From assembly GCA_036490715.1 (NCBI GenBank), contig DASXDL010000017.1:1-64000 (forward strand): DNA of 64,000 nt, given 5' to 3'. Of this stretch, positions 17,056-25,980 are shown one piece after another. The translations under genes and the position numbers were made by a program. The stretch comes from FEN-1191 sp036490715 (lineage in GTDB: Bacteria > Pseudomonadota > Gammaproteobacteria > Steroidobacterales > Steroidobacteraceae). How positions within the stretch are numbered: the stretch's first letter is position 1; the number at the start of each line of letters is the position of its first letter. The notes under the pieces were generated by a model. It saw nothing but the letters and a program-made list of their open reading frames with translations, was not told where the DNA came from and ran no database searches.

Positions 17056-18714
17056 TTAGCGCCGCTGGTGCTCGAGCAGATACATGTAGCGCGAGAGGTT
17101 ACGGTCCATGACGTTCGATTGCCAGCCGCGCAGATACGGCTTCACCAGGTGACGCGTGGCGTAGTAGTACAACGGCAGGAAGGCCGCATCATCGTCCAGG
17201 ATGCGCTCGGCCTGCTCGAACAGCCGATACCGTTCGACGTTGTCGGCCTGCTGTCCGGCAGCATCCACCAGGTGATCGAAAGCCGGATTGGAATAGCCGG
17301 CATTGTTATTTCCATTGCCGCTGTAACGGATCTGCATGAACGTATACGGATCCGGGTAGTCGCCGATCCAGGCGTCAAAGTAGAACGGCAGCTTGCGCAT
17401 CGAGCGATCCTGCGACAGCACCTTGAACTCTTCCTGGTCGAGCGTGACCTGGGCTCCGAGCACGCTGCGCCAGCTGGCGATCAGTGCCTCAAAGAAGTGC
17501 TGTGAGTCGCTGTCCATGGTCGGTACCGACAGCGCAATGCGCAGCGGGTGCTGATCCGAGTAGCCCGCCTCGCGATACCGTTGACGCGCCAGCGCATGCC
17601 GCTGCGGGTCGCTCAAGCTCTTCCAGTCCGGCACCGGCAGCTCATAGCCGGGCAGCCTCGGCATGAACGTGTAGGCTGGCTGGTACATCCCCTGGCGCAT
17701 GTAAAGCGTCAGCGGCTCGCGGTCGAGCGCCAGCACCATCGCCTGGCGCAGCGGTCGATTGTCCTTGAACGGCGGCATCAGAAAATTCATGCCGAGAAAG
17801 AACGAGCCGAAGTAGGGCGAGTTGACTACCTGATCGCCCAGGATGGACTTGAGCCAAAGACGCTGGTCGGCGCCGAATGAGTCGGTCCAGTCGACGTCAT
17901 CGGCCAGAAAGCGCTGCGTCTGATCGGAACGGCTGGGCAGTACGTAGTAGACGACCCGCTGCAGCTTTACATGCTGCGCGTCCCAGTAGTTCGGGTTCTT
18001 GTCGAGCGTGATACGGGTGCCGATGACATGTTCACGCAGCACGAACGCACCATTGCCGACGATGTGCTCGGGGCGCACCCAGTTGTCGCCGTAGCGCTCG
18101 ATCGCGGCCTGATACACCGGATAGAGGTAGTTCTGCGCCAGTAGGTCGAGCAGGTAGGGCGTCGGCCCGTTGAGGTGCAGGCGCAGCGTGTGCGGGTCCA
18201 ACGCCTCGACCCCGAGCGTGCTGGGCGATTTCTGGCCGGTGGCGATATCAAGCGCATTGACGATGGGCGCAAGCGCTTCGGCATAATCAGCGGCGGTCTT
18301 CGGATCGACCTCGCGCCGCCACGAGTACACGAAGTCGGCGGCGCTGATCGGTGTGCCGTTCGACCAGCGCGCTTCGGGGCGCAGATGAAAGGTCCAGGTC
18401 GTGCCGGCGGCATTGGACTGCCACGACGCTGCCACTCCGGGGGCCGGCCGGCCGTCGATACCGATCACGGTCAGACCCTCGAACAGATCGTCGGAGACGC
18501 GCTGTCCCGGGACATCGTTGGTCAGCTGCGGATCGAGCGAGCGCGGCGTGTCGTCCAGGGCGCGCGCCAGCATCTGGTTCGCGGCCAGGCCGGTGCCGAC
18601 GGTGAACGATGAAGCGGTTACGCTGCTGCCGGGGCCAGTGGCCTGACCTGCCCCGCAGCCACCGATCAGGCAGGCCACGCAGAGCGGCAGCGCGCGGCCC
18701 GATGCGCGCGTCAC
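17056..18714 (-). CDS. oppA: Periplasmic oligopeptide-binding lipoprotein, OppA type
   Basis: Substrate-binding subunit of the peptide importer (SBP family 5); 552 residues. The GTG at 18714 overlaps the stop of the FimX-like gene (GTGA) and gives a lipoprotein signal, LPLCVACLIGGC, with Cys20 as the lipidation site. The mature protein has PRSLDPQLTNDVPGQ, ARWSNGTPISAADFVYSWRR, the family hinge region VGNGAFVLREHVIGTRITL, and RYSGNGNNNAGYSNPAFDHL near the end. These are typical of OppA/MppA-like proteins. The much longer open frame upstream is a shadow of the preceding gene. Confidence 0.92.
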   Translation of the reverse strand: MTRASGRALPLCVACLIGGCGAGQATGPGSSVTASSFTVGTGLAANQMLARALDDTPRSLDPQLTNDVPGQRVSDDLFEGLTVIGIDGRPAPGVAASWQSNAAGTTWTFHLRPEARWSNGTPISAADFVYSWRREVDPKTAADYAEALAPIVNALDIATGQKSPSTLGVEALDPHTLRLHLNGPTPYLLDLLAQNYLYPVYQAAIERYGDNWVRPEHIVGNGAFVLREHVIGTRITLDKNPNYWDAQHVKLQRVVYYVLPSRSDQTQRFLADDVDWTDSFGADQRLWLKSILGDQVVNSPYFGSFFLGMNFLMPPFKDNRPLRQAMVLALDREPLTLYMRQGMYQPAYTFMPRLPGYELPVPDWKSLSDPQRHALARQRYREAGYSDQHPLRIALSVPTMDSDSQHFFEALIASWRSVLGAQVTLDQEEFKVLSQDRSMRKLPFYFDAWIGDYPDPYTFMQIRYSGNGNNNAGYSNPAFDHLVDAAGQQADNVERYRLFEQAERILDDDAAFLPLYYYATRHLVKPYLRGWQSNVMDRNLSRYMYLLEHQRR

Positions 18715-20762
18715 GACTTTAATACCACCTCTTCGGGTGCGTGCACGAAGTAGCCCTGAATGTACTGCACGCCGAGCTGCCACACCACGGCCATGGTATT
18801 GGCATCCTCGATGCGCTCGGCCACGGTCTGAATATTGTGTTTGCCGGCGGCCTCGGCGATGGCGCGCACCCGCTTCTGCAGCTCCGGGCTGCCGGCCAGA
18901 CCCTGCATCAAGGAACCGTCGATCTTGACGAAGTCCATCGGCAGCGAGCCGATCAGGCTCTGCGATTGCGCGCCGGTGCCGTAGTGCTCGAGCGCGAAGC
19001 GCAGGCCGCGCGCCCGCAGCGCCGCAACCAGCTGCGTGGTCTGCTGCAGATGGCGGCTGGCGACCTCCTCGGTGATCTGCAGGCACAGGCGCTGCGGCTC
19101 GGCCAGCGTTGACTTGAGCTGCGTCTCGAGCCATTGCGGCAGCGAGGCATCGATGGCGCTGTCGCGCGAGACGCGCACGAACAGCAGGTCGGGTTTGGTC
19201 TTGGCGACGAACGACAGTGAGGCGCCAATCACCCAGCGGTCGATATTCTTCATCAGATCGTTGCGCGCCGCTGCCGGCAGGAACTCCGACGGCAGTACTT
19301 CCTTGCGCTGCACGTCGAGCATGCGAATCGCGACGTCGAAAATCTTCTGCTCGCCGCCGCCGAGCGAGGCGATCGGCTGCTGTACCAGGCGGAAGCGGTT
19401 CTCCATCAGCGCTGACTTGATGTGCTTTACCCAGACCTGATCGTAGGCCTGCACGCGCGTGTCGTTGTCGGCGCGATCGACGCTGATCATCCGGTTGCCA
19501 CCGCGCTCGCGGCCGCGACGCATCGCATCGAGTGCGTCCATGGCCGACTGATTGACGTCCGGCTTGGTCAGCGCCACGGTCGCCAGGCCGATGGTGCAGG
19601 TGGCGTGCAGCGACTGCGCGCCGATCTGAAATGTCTGCTTGGCGACCCGCTCGATCAGATTCTCGCACCAGGCTTCGACGTCGCGCTGATTGCCGCGTTC
19701 CAGCAACAGCATCAGGCTGGTGCCGCCGAAGTGGCCGGCAATGTCATTCGGACTGAGCAGGCCGCGCACGATGTTGGCGATCGCGATCAGCAGCTGCTCG
19801 CTGTTGAGCACGCCGAGATCGCGCTCCAGCACGCCGAACTTGTCGGGCCGCAGGCACGCCAGGTAGCGCACGCCGCCGGCCACCGGCTGCTGCACCCGCT
19901 CCTGCAGCGCCGCCAGCAGATGTCGGCGCATCAGCAATCCGGTGCCCTGGTCGCTGCGCACGGCGCTTTCGAGTTCCTGCGCCAGCTGCTGGTCGTCGCG
20001 CTTCTGCGCGGCCACGATCAGGCGCACACCCGGTTCGCCCTCGAACTCACCCAGCGCCAGCGCCAGCTCCAGCGGCACCACCGACCCGTCACCGAGGATC
20101 GCGCCGGCCTTGAGCGTGTGATTGCTCCAGCGTCCCTGCAGGCACGCGGCCAACGCCGCCTTGAGCGGCGCGTGCGTGCTGGCCTCAAAAAAATCCATCA
20201 CCGGCTGACCGACCAGGCCAGTGGACTCGACGAACCCAAATAGCTCCAGCCAGGCGGTGTTGGCGTCCACCAGGATGCCCTCCTGGATGTGCGCGATGGC
20301 ATCGTTGGAGCGTTGCAGCACCACCTCGAGCTGACTGCGGTAGTCCTGCGCCGAGCGCAGCGTCATGTTCAGGGTGCGTTCCATTCGAAACGCCCGCAGC
20401 TCGCGCGTGATCACCGCCTGCATGCGCCCGGGCTGCTGCAACGACACGGTGTCGCGCGCCCCCTGCGCCATGTCCTCGGCGATCATGCGCTCGTCGGCCT
20501 GTTCGCGGATCGCGATCAACGGCACGGTATGCGACACCTCATCGCGCATCGTGGCCAGCTGCTGCAGTTCCTGGCCGCCGTTGAGGCAGCAGATCAGAAG
20601 CTCGGGGTTGAGCTGCGCCAGTGCATCGGGGATGTCCTGGGCCGCCGGGATCCAGGTGCAATGTGCCGCCACACCCGCCTTGCGCAGCAAGCCGTTGACG
20701 GCCTCGACCGCATCGCGCGTGGCACTGTGGACGATCAGAGGAACCGCGGTGGGGTCGCTCAA
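18711..20762 (-). CDS. fimX: FimX-like c-di-GMP receptor (REC-PAS-degenerate GGDEF-degenerate EAL)
   Basis: A 683-residue cytoplasmic protein matching Pseudomonas FimX in length and domain order. The receiver-like domain (about 1-125) has Cys where the phospho-Asp should be (ELLICCL). A PAS domain spans about 140-260. The GGDEF domain has GGTSL at 346-350 instead of GGDEF. The EAL domain (about 445-683) has DVA at 476-478 and EHYGTG at 592-597 instead of DDFGTG. It should therefore neither make nor cut c-di-GMP, and probably binds it to control type IV pili, as known FimX does. psd lies close by, as in Pseudomonas. Its stop overlaps oppA, making it the first gene of a peptide-import operon, which is unusual. 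Confidence 0.85.
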   Translation of the reverse strand: MSDPTAVPLIVHSATRDAVEAVNGLLRKAGVAAHCTWIPAAQDIPDALAQLNPELLICCLNGGQELQQLATMRDEVSHTVPLIAIREQADERMIAEDMAQGARDTVSLQQPGRMQAVITRELRAFRMERTLNMTLRSAQDYRSQLEVVLQRSNDAIAHIQEGILVDANTAWLELFGFVESTGLVGQPVMDFFEASTHAPLKAALAACLQGRWSNHTLKAGAILGDGSVVPLELALALGEFEGEPGVRLIVAAQKRDDQQLAQELESAVRSDQGTGLLMRRHLLAALQERVQQPVAGGVRYLACLRPDKFGVLERDLGVLNSEQLLIAIANIVRGLLSPNDIAGHFGGTSLMLLLERGNQRDVEAWCENLIERVAKQTFQIGAQSLHATCTIGLATVALTKPDVNQSAMDALDAMRRGRERGGNRMISVDRADNDTRVQAYDQVWVKHIKSALMENRFRLVQQPIASLGGGEQKIFDVAIRMLDVQRKEVLPSEFLPAAARNDLMKNIDRWVIGASLSFVAKTKPDLLFVRVSRDSAIDASLPQWLETQLKSTLAEPQRLCLQITEEVASRHLQQTTQLVAALRARGLRFALEHYGTGAQSQSLIGSLPMDFVKIDGSLMQGLAGSPELQKRVRAIAEAAGKHNIQTVAERIEDANTMAVVWQLGVQYIQGYFVHAPEEVVLKS

Positions 20763-20933
20763 GAGGGTGCTCCTGAGCGCCAGAGTCTAGCATTCGGTCG
20801 GCGCGGCGCTGTGAAGCGCATCGCATGCGCTGCGCGCCGGACGCCCTTGTAGGACGTTGCTGGCGGCTCCAGATTGATGCCGTTATCATACGCGCCCTTT
20901 TTGGGCGGCCGCCGACGCGGCCGCGGAGCCGGC

Positions 20934-21503
20934 ATGGCCAGCTACAGCACCAACGAATTCAAATCCGGGCTGCGCATCCTGATCGACGGCGAGCCGTACT
21001 CGATCGTCGAAAACGAGATGGTCAAGCCGGGCAAGGGCCAGGCCTTCAACCGCGTCAGGATCCGCAATCTGAAGACCGGTCGCACCATCGAGCGCACCTT
21101 CAAATCGGGTGAGAGCGTCGAGGCTGCGGATGTCATGGACGTCGATATGCAGTACCTGTACAGCGACGGCGACTTCTTCCATTTCATGATCCCGGACAGC
21201 TTCGAGCAGCACGCCGCTACCAAGGCCGTGGTCGGCGAGGTGTCGCAGTGGCTCAAGGACGGCACCGTGGTCATCGTCACGCTGTGGAATAACGTGCCGA
21301 TCGTGGTCACGCCGCCGCCGCACATCGAGCTCAAGGTGGTTGAGACCGATCCGGGGCTGCGCGGTGATACTGCCACCGGCGGCCAGAAGCCGGCCAAGCT
21401 CGAGACCGGTGCGGTCGTGCGCGTGCCGCTGTTCATCAACGAGGGCGAGGTGATCAAGGTCGACACCCGCACCGCGGCCTATATCTCGCGCGCCCGCCAG
21501 TAG
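20934..21503 (+). CDS. efp: Translation elongation factor P
   Basis: EF-P relieves ribosome stalling at polyproline stretches. The 189-residue protein has the KOW-like N-domain with the modification loop VKPGKGQAF. Lys34 sits exactly where E. coli EF-P is beta-lysylated by EpmA, whose gene lies directly downstream on the other strand. Two OB domains follow, ending KVDTRTAAYISRARQ. The ATG at 20934 matches the family; the frame is open 20 codons further. A TATCAT -10-like hexamer at 20884-20889 and a GC-rich 5' leader with short hairpins precede it. Confidence 0.96.
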   Translation: MASYSTNEFKSGLRILIDGEPYSIVENEMVKPGKGQAFNRVRIRNLKTGRTIERTFKSGESVEAADVMDVDMQYLYSDGDFFHFMIPDSFEQHAATKAVVGEVSQWLKDGTVVIVTLWNNVPIVVTPPPHIELKVVETDPGLRGDTATGGQKPAKLETGAVVRVPLFINEGEVIKVDTRTAAYISRARQ

Positions 21504-21520
21504 CCGATCGGCTCGCCGCC

Positions 21521-22483
21521 TCAGGCGCGCGGCAGTGCAAAAGTAAGCACCGATGCGATCTCGCTGGCGCCGGTACGCAGCATCAGCAGCCGATCGAAGC
21601 CCAGTGCCACGCCGGCGACCGGCGGCAGCCCACTTTCCAGTGCCTGCAGCAGCGCCTGATCGATCTCGGGCAGCGGCAAATCGCGCTGCCGGCGCTGTTC
21701 GCGATCAGCCTCGAAGCGCGCGCGCTGCTCGGCGGCATCGGCCAGCTCCTCGAAGCCGTTGGCGAGTTCAACGCCGCGGTAATACAGCTCGAAGCGACGC
21801 GCAATGCGCGCATCGTCCGGGTCCAGGCGCGCCAGCGACGCCTGACTGGCCGGATAGCCGTGTACGAAGCACAACGCCTGTTCGCCCAGACGCGGACCGA
21901 CCACGCTGGCCATGAGCCAGTCGAGCAACTCGTCGCGCTGGCATTGGGCCGCCAGCCGCAGTTCCAGCCCCAGCTCGATCGCCACGCCGCGCAGACGCGT
22001 GTCGCTGGCGCCGAGCGGTTCGCAGCCGGTGGCGCGCTCGAGCGCGGCCGAATAGCTCAGATGCTCGAGCGGCAGCGCCGGGCTCATCCCCAGCAGGCGC
22101 TGCGTCAACTGCGCGACCTCGTCCATCAGCGCCGGCATCGAAAAACCGCAGCGATACCACTCGACCAGCGTGAATTCGGGGTTGTGCAGGCGGCTGAATT
22201 CCTCGCCGCGATAGACGTGCGCGATCTGATAGATGTCGCCGCTGCCGGCGGCGAGCAGGCGCTTCATCGCGTACTCGGGCGAGGTGTGCAGGTATAGCGT
22301 CGCGGGATGTCCCGGCAGGCGTACCTCGGCCGAATGCAGCTGCGGGTCGGTCACCGCGTGGCGTACCAGCGACGGCGTGTCCACTTCGAGCACGCCGCGC
22401 TCGGCAAAGAAGGCGCGCGTCGCTGCCAGCAGCTCGGCCCGCAGGCGCAGCGTCGGTAGCGAAGCCTGCGGGCGCCAGGTCAT
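21521..22483 (-). CDS. epmA: EF-P lysine(34) lysyltransferase EpmA (PoxA/GenX)
   Basis: A truncated class II lysyl-tRNA-synthetase-like enzyme that attaches beta-lysine to Lys34 of EF-P. The 320-residue length fits EpmA, which lacks the anticodon-binding domain of LysRS. Motif 2 is seen in VYRGEEFSRLHNPEFTLVEWYR and motif 3 near VALGFDRLLML. The ATG at 22483 overlaps the psd stop (ATGA), so it belongs to the SCO1-psd-epmA operon. It faces efp with only 17 bases between stops. EpmB, which makes beta-lysine, is not in this window. Confidence 0.95.
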   Translation of the reverse strand: MTWRPQASLPTLRLRAELLAATRAFFAERGVLEVDTPSLVRHAVTDPQLHSAEVRLPGHPATLYLHTSPEYAMKRLLAAGSGDIYQIAHVYRGEEFSRLHNPEFTLVEWYRCGFSMPALMDEVAQLTQRLLGMSPALPLEHLSYSAALERATGCEPLGASDTRLRGVAIELGLELRLAAQCQRDELLDWLMASVVGPRLGEQALCFVHGYPASQASLARLDPDDARIARRFELYYRGVELANGFEELADAAEQRARFEADREQRRQRDLPLPEIDQALLQALESGLPPVAGVALGFDRLLMLRTGASEIASVLTFALPRA

Positions 22484-23346
22484 GCGGGCAGCGAGCCCAG
22501 GCCCTGGCCGACGGCGACCGGCGCGCCGTCCTTGAGCGCAACATCCCAGTGCACGCCTGCAGGCGGCAGCAGCAGCAGCACGGTCGACCCCATGTTGAAG
22601 CGCCCGAGCTCGGCACCACGCGGCTGCCACAGATCGCAGTCGGTGGCCGGCTGCAGCAGCCGGATTCCGACCAGCGCAGAGTGCGTACGCAGCGGCGTAA
22701 TCTGGCCGTGCCACACCGTGCTCATGCTGCCGACAAACAGCGCCCCGACCAGCACCACCGCGAACGGCCCGCGCTCGCCGTCAAACGCGCACACGACCCG
22801 CTCGTTGCGAGCGAACAGGCGCGGCACGCGCGCGGCCGTGGTGCTGTTGACCGAAAACAGCCGCCCGGGCACATGCCAGGCCGCGCGCAGGCGACCCGAC
22901 AGCGGCATGTGCACGCGGTGATAATTGGACGGGGCCAGGTAGAACGTGGCGTATTCACCACCGCTAAACGCGTGGGTCCACTCGCCGGCATCGGCCAGCA
23001 GCTCGCTGAGGGTGTAGAAGCGACCCTTGGCCTGCAATAGCTTTTGTCCGTCAACGCGGCCGCAATTGCTCAGCACGCCGTCGCACGGCGACAGCAGCCG
23101 CGCCGGATTGGGGTCGATCGGTCGCGCGTCGGCTCGCAGCGCGCGGGTAAAGAATGCATTGAAACTGTCGTAGGCTCGCGCGTCAGGCTGCAGGGCCTCG
23201 GACAGGCGCGGCTGGTAGTGCTGCACGAAGCGCGCGATCAGCAGGTCCTTGAGCCACGGCCGACGCGTGCGGCTGAGCGCGTATACCAGGCGGCCGAGCA
23301 GATGATGCGGCAGCAGCGCCTGCAGCCCAACGAACAGCCAGCTCAT
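22480..23346 (-). CDS. psd: Phosphatidylserine decarboxylase proenzyme
   Basis: An inner-membrane-associated, pyruvoyl-dependent enzyme that makes phosphatidylethanolamine. The 288-residue proenzyme shows YDSFNAFFTRALRADARPI, LLSPCDGVLSNCGRV and the active-site segment APSNYHRVHMPLSG. Its self-cleavage site is FNMGSTVLLLLP, where cleavage before the Ser gives the pyruvoyl group (family LGST/MGST). The ATG at 23346 is used because the longer open frame overlaps the SCO1 gene. It starts 8 bases after the SCO1 stop and overlaps epmA. Confidence 0.95.
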   Translation of the reverse strand: MSWLFVGLQALLPHHLLGRLVYALSRTRRPWLKDLLIARFVQHYQPRLSEALQPDARAYDSFNAFFTRALRADARPIDPNPARLLSPCDGVLSNCGRVDGQKLLQAKGRFYTLSELLADAGEWTHAFSGGEYATFYLAPSNYHRVHMPLSGRLRAAWHVPGRLFSVNSTTAARVPRLFARNERVVCAFDGERGPFAVVLVGALFVGSMSTVWHGQITPLRTHSALVGIRLLQPATDCDLWQPRGAELGRFNMGSTVLLLLPPAGVHWDVALKDGAPVAVGQGLGSLPA

Positions 23347-23354
23347 GGGCTCTC

Positions 23355-23966
23355 CTACAGGCGGGTGTCGGTGGCGACCCGGTGCAGATCGGCGCTGAGC
23401 TTGGGCGCCGAGAACGGCGGCGAGAACACCGCCACCAGCCGCGCATCGGAGTCCAGCAGATACAAGGTCGCGGAGTGGTCCATGGTGTAGCTGCCGTCCG
23501 GCAGATTCTGGCGCACCGCAATCGCGCCCAGGCTGTGCAGCAACGGCGCCAGCTGCGCCGCCGTGCCGCGCGCCCCGAGAAAACTCTTGCTGAAGGCGCC
23601 GAGGTAGACTTGCAGGTTGGCGGCGCTGTCGCGCTCCGGATCGATGGTGATGAACAGCACCCGCGTGCCGGGCAACGGTGCGCTGCGCTGGACCTGTGTC
23701 AGAGTCGCGAGCGTGGTCGGACACACGTCCGGACAGTTGGTGAAGCCGAAGAACAGCAGCGTCGGGTGACCTTTGAGGCTGGCGCGAGTCAAGTCGGCAC
23801 CGCTCAGGTCCTGCAGGTGAAACGCCGGCAGCGACCGCGGCTGCGGTAGCCAGGTGCCGCTCTCGAGCGGCACGCTGCCGCCGCCGAGCACGCGTGCCAG
23901 CAGCGCCCCGGCGGCAATCGCCGCAGCGCCGATCGACAGCAACAGCAGGATGGAACGACGACCCAT
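23355..23966 (-). CDS. SCO1/SenC family copper chaperone
   Basis: A 203-residue membrane-anchored, thioredoxin-fold protein of the kind that delivers copper to the CuA site of cytochrome c oxidase. The N-terminus has one hydrophobic segment (SILLLLSIGAAAIAAGALLA). The copper-binding CPDVC motif (FGFTNCPDVCPTTLA) and the distal His in YTMDHSATLYLLD are present. The ATG at 23966 shares the tetramer CATG with the divergent prmB start. A GATAAT-like hexamer lies close upstream, so the leader would be very short. First gene of SCO1-psd-epmA; no cytochrome oxidase genes are seen here. Confidence 0.88.
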   Translation of the reverse strand: MGRRSILLLLSIGAAAIAAGALLARVLGGGSVPLESGTWLPQPRSLPAFHLQDLSGADLTRASLKGHPTLLFFGFTNCPDVCPTTLATLTQVQRSAPLPGTRVLFITIDPERDSAANLQVYLGAFSKSFLGARGTAAQLAPLLHSLGAIAVRQNLPDGSYTMDHSATLYLLDSDARLVAVFSPPFSAPKLSADLHRVATDTRL

Positions 23967-24864
23967 GCGGCGATTATCCCACAGCGGCCGCACCAACCCG
24001 ACGGTCGCGCAACTGCTTGCGCGCGCGACCCGACGCCTGACACGCGCACGGCTGCATTATGGCCATGGCACCGAGCGCGCGCGTGATGATGCCGCCGCGC
24101 TGCTGTGGCACGTCATGCGCCTAAGCATGCCGCCTACGCCGGCGCACTATCGTCGCCTGGTCTCAGTGCGGGCACAGACGCGGTTCGACGCGCTGCTCAG
24201 GCGCCGGCTGCGCGAGCGCGTGCCGGCGGTGTACCTGACGCAGCGCTGCTGGTTCGCCGGTCTGCCGATGTACGTCGATCAACGGGTACTGATTCCGCGC
24301 TCGCCGATTGCGGAACTGATCGAGCGCGGCTTTCAACCCTGGATCGATGCGGCGCGCGTGCGCCGCATTCTGGATCTGGGAACAGGCTCTGGCTGCATCG
24401 CCATTGCCTGTGCGCGGCGTTTTCCGCGCAGCCGGGTGGACGCCACCGATATCTCGACCGACGCTCTGGCGGTGGCGCGCATCAACATTCGCCACCACCG
24501 CCTGTCAGCGCGCGTGCGAGCGCTGCATTCGGACCATTTCGCCGGGCTGCGCGGCGCCAGCTACGATATCATCGTCAGCAATCCGCCCTACGTGGCGAGG
24601 CGCAAGCTGCCGGGCCTGCCGGCCGAATATCGGCACGAACCGCAGCTGGCGCTGGCGGCAGGGGCAGACGGACTGGACTCGGCGAGAATTATTTTGCGCG
24701 ACGCGGCCGCGCATCTGAATCGCGGCGGCATCCTGATCGTCGAGGTTGGCGACTCGGAGCGCTCGCTGCGACGCGCATTTCCGCGCCTGCCGTTCACCTG
24801 GCTGGCGTTCGAGCGCGGCGGGGGCGGAGTATTCGTGCTGGAGCGCGCGCAGCTGCAAAACTGA
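23965..24864 (+). CDS. prmB: Ribosomal protein L3 N5-glutamine methyltransferase
   Basis: An SAM-dependent enzyme methylating a Gln of ribosomal protein L3. The 299-residue protein has the SAM-binding motif ILDLGTGSGCIAIACARRF and the catalytic SNPPYV of N5-glutamine methyltransferases. The start is uncertain: ATG at 23965 gives family length, and ATG at 23950 is also possible. Either way the start overlaps the divergent SCO1 start. PrmB rather than PrmC is preferred because aroC follows directly, the common gammaproteobacterial arrangement. Confidence 0.88.
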   Translation: MRRLSHSGRTNPTVAQLLARATRRLTRARLHYGHGTERARDDAAALLWHVMRLSMPPTPAHYRRLVSVRAQTRFDALLRRRLRERVPAVYLTQRCWFAGLPMYVDQRVLIPRSPIAELIERGFQPWIDAARVRRILDLGTGSGCIAIACARRFPRSRVDATDISTDALAVARINIRHHRLSARVRALHSDHFAGLRGASYDIIVSNPPYVARRKLPGLPAEYRHEPQLALAAGADGLDSARIILRDAAAHLNRGGILIVEVGDSERSLRRAFPRLPFTWLAFERGGGGVFVLERAQLQN

Positions 24865-24873
24865 CGGACGGGC

Positions 24874-25977
24874 ATGTCGGGCAACACCTTCGGACGCTTG
24901 TTTGCGGTCACCACCTATGGCGAGAGCCATGGGCCGGCGCTCGGCTGCATCGTCGACGGCTGTCCGCCGGGTCTGGCGCTGACCGAAGCCGATCTGCAGC
25001 GCGACGTCGATCGGCGCCGGCCCGGCACCTCGCAATTCGTCACCCAGCGGCGCGAGACTGACGCGGTGCGCATCCTGTCCGGGGTGTTCGAAGGCCACAC
25101 CACCGGCACCCCGATTGGCCTGCTGGTGGAGAACGTCGATGCGCGCGCGCGCGACTATGACAAGCTACGCGACCGCTTTCGCCCAGGGCATGCCGACTAT
25201 ACCTATCAGCAGAAATACGGCCGGCGCGATCATCGCGGTGGCGGCCGCTCCTCGGCGCGCACCACGGTGATGCAGGTGGCCGCGGGCGCAATTGCACGCA
25301 AATTCCTGGCCGAGCAGCTGCGGGTCCGCATCTATGGCTACCTGAGCCAGATTGGCGCCGTGTCGCTGGCGCCGACAACGCCGGCGGCGGCCTATGACAA
25401 CCCGTTTTTTTGCCCCGATCCGCAGCGTGTACCGGAGCTTGAGAAGCTGATCTGGCAGCTGCGCGAGGCCGGCGACTCGATCGGCGCCCGCGTCACCGTG
25501 ATCGCCGAAGGCGTGCCGCCGGGCCTGGGCGAGCCGGTGTTCGACAAGCTCGACGCCGACATCGCCGCCGCGATGATGGGCATCAACGCCGTCAAGGCGG
25601 TCGAGATCGGTGACGGCGTGGCGGTGGTCGCACAGCGCGGCAGCCAGCATCGCGACGAACTCACACCCGGCGGCTTTGGCTCCAATCACGCCGGTGGCAT
25701 TCTCGGCGGTATCTCCTCCGGCCAGCCGATCGTGGTGCAGCTGAGTATTAAGCCGACCTCGAGCATCCAGGTGCCGGGGCGCACCGTCGATCTGGCCGGC
25801 AATGCCGTGGACGTGGTCACCACCGGCCGGCACGATCCGTGCGTCGGACTGCGCGCGACGCCGATCGCTGAGGCCATGCTGGCGCTGGTGCTGATGGATC
25901 ATTATCTGCGCCAGCGCGCGCAGAACGCCGACGTGGTGTCGGCGACGCCGGACATCAGCCGCGGGAGTAGCGAGTAA
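24874..25977 (+). CDS. aroC: Chorismate synthase
   Basis: It makes chorismate from EPSP, the last step of the shikimate pathway, using reduced FMN. The 367-residue protein starts MSGNTFGRLFAVTTYGESHG, a near-invariant family beginning. It includes RRRPGTSQFVTQRRETD, RFRPGHADYTYQQKYG, GGGRSSARTT and the C-terminal GRHDPCVGLRATPIAEAM. It lies 9 bases after prmB and 3 bases before asd, so the three genes are likely one transcript. Confidence 0.97.
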   Translation: MSGNTFGRLFAVTTYGESHGPALGCIVDGCPPGLALTEADLQRDVDRRRPGTSQFVTQRRETDAVRILSGVFEGHTTGTPIGLLVENVDARARDYDKLRDRFRPGHADYTYQQKYGRRDHRGGGRSSARTTVMQVAAGAIARKFLAEQLRVRIYGYLSQIGAVSLAPTTPAAAYDNPFFCPDPQRVPELEKLIWQLREAGDSIGARVTVIAEGVPPGLGEPVFDKLDADIAAAMMGINAVKAVEIGDGVAVVAQRGSQHRDELTPGGFGSNHAGGILGGISSGQPIVVQLSIKPTSSIQVPGRTVDLAGNAVDVVTTGRHDPCVGLRATPIAEAMLALVLMDHYLRQRAQNADVVSATPDISRGSSE

Positions 25978-25980
25978 GCG

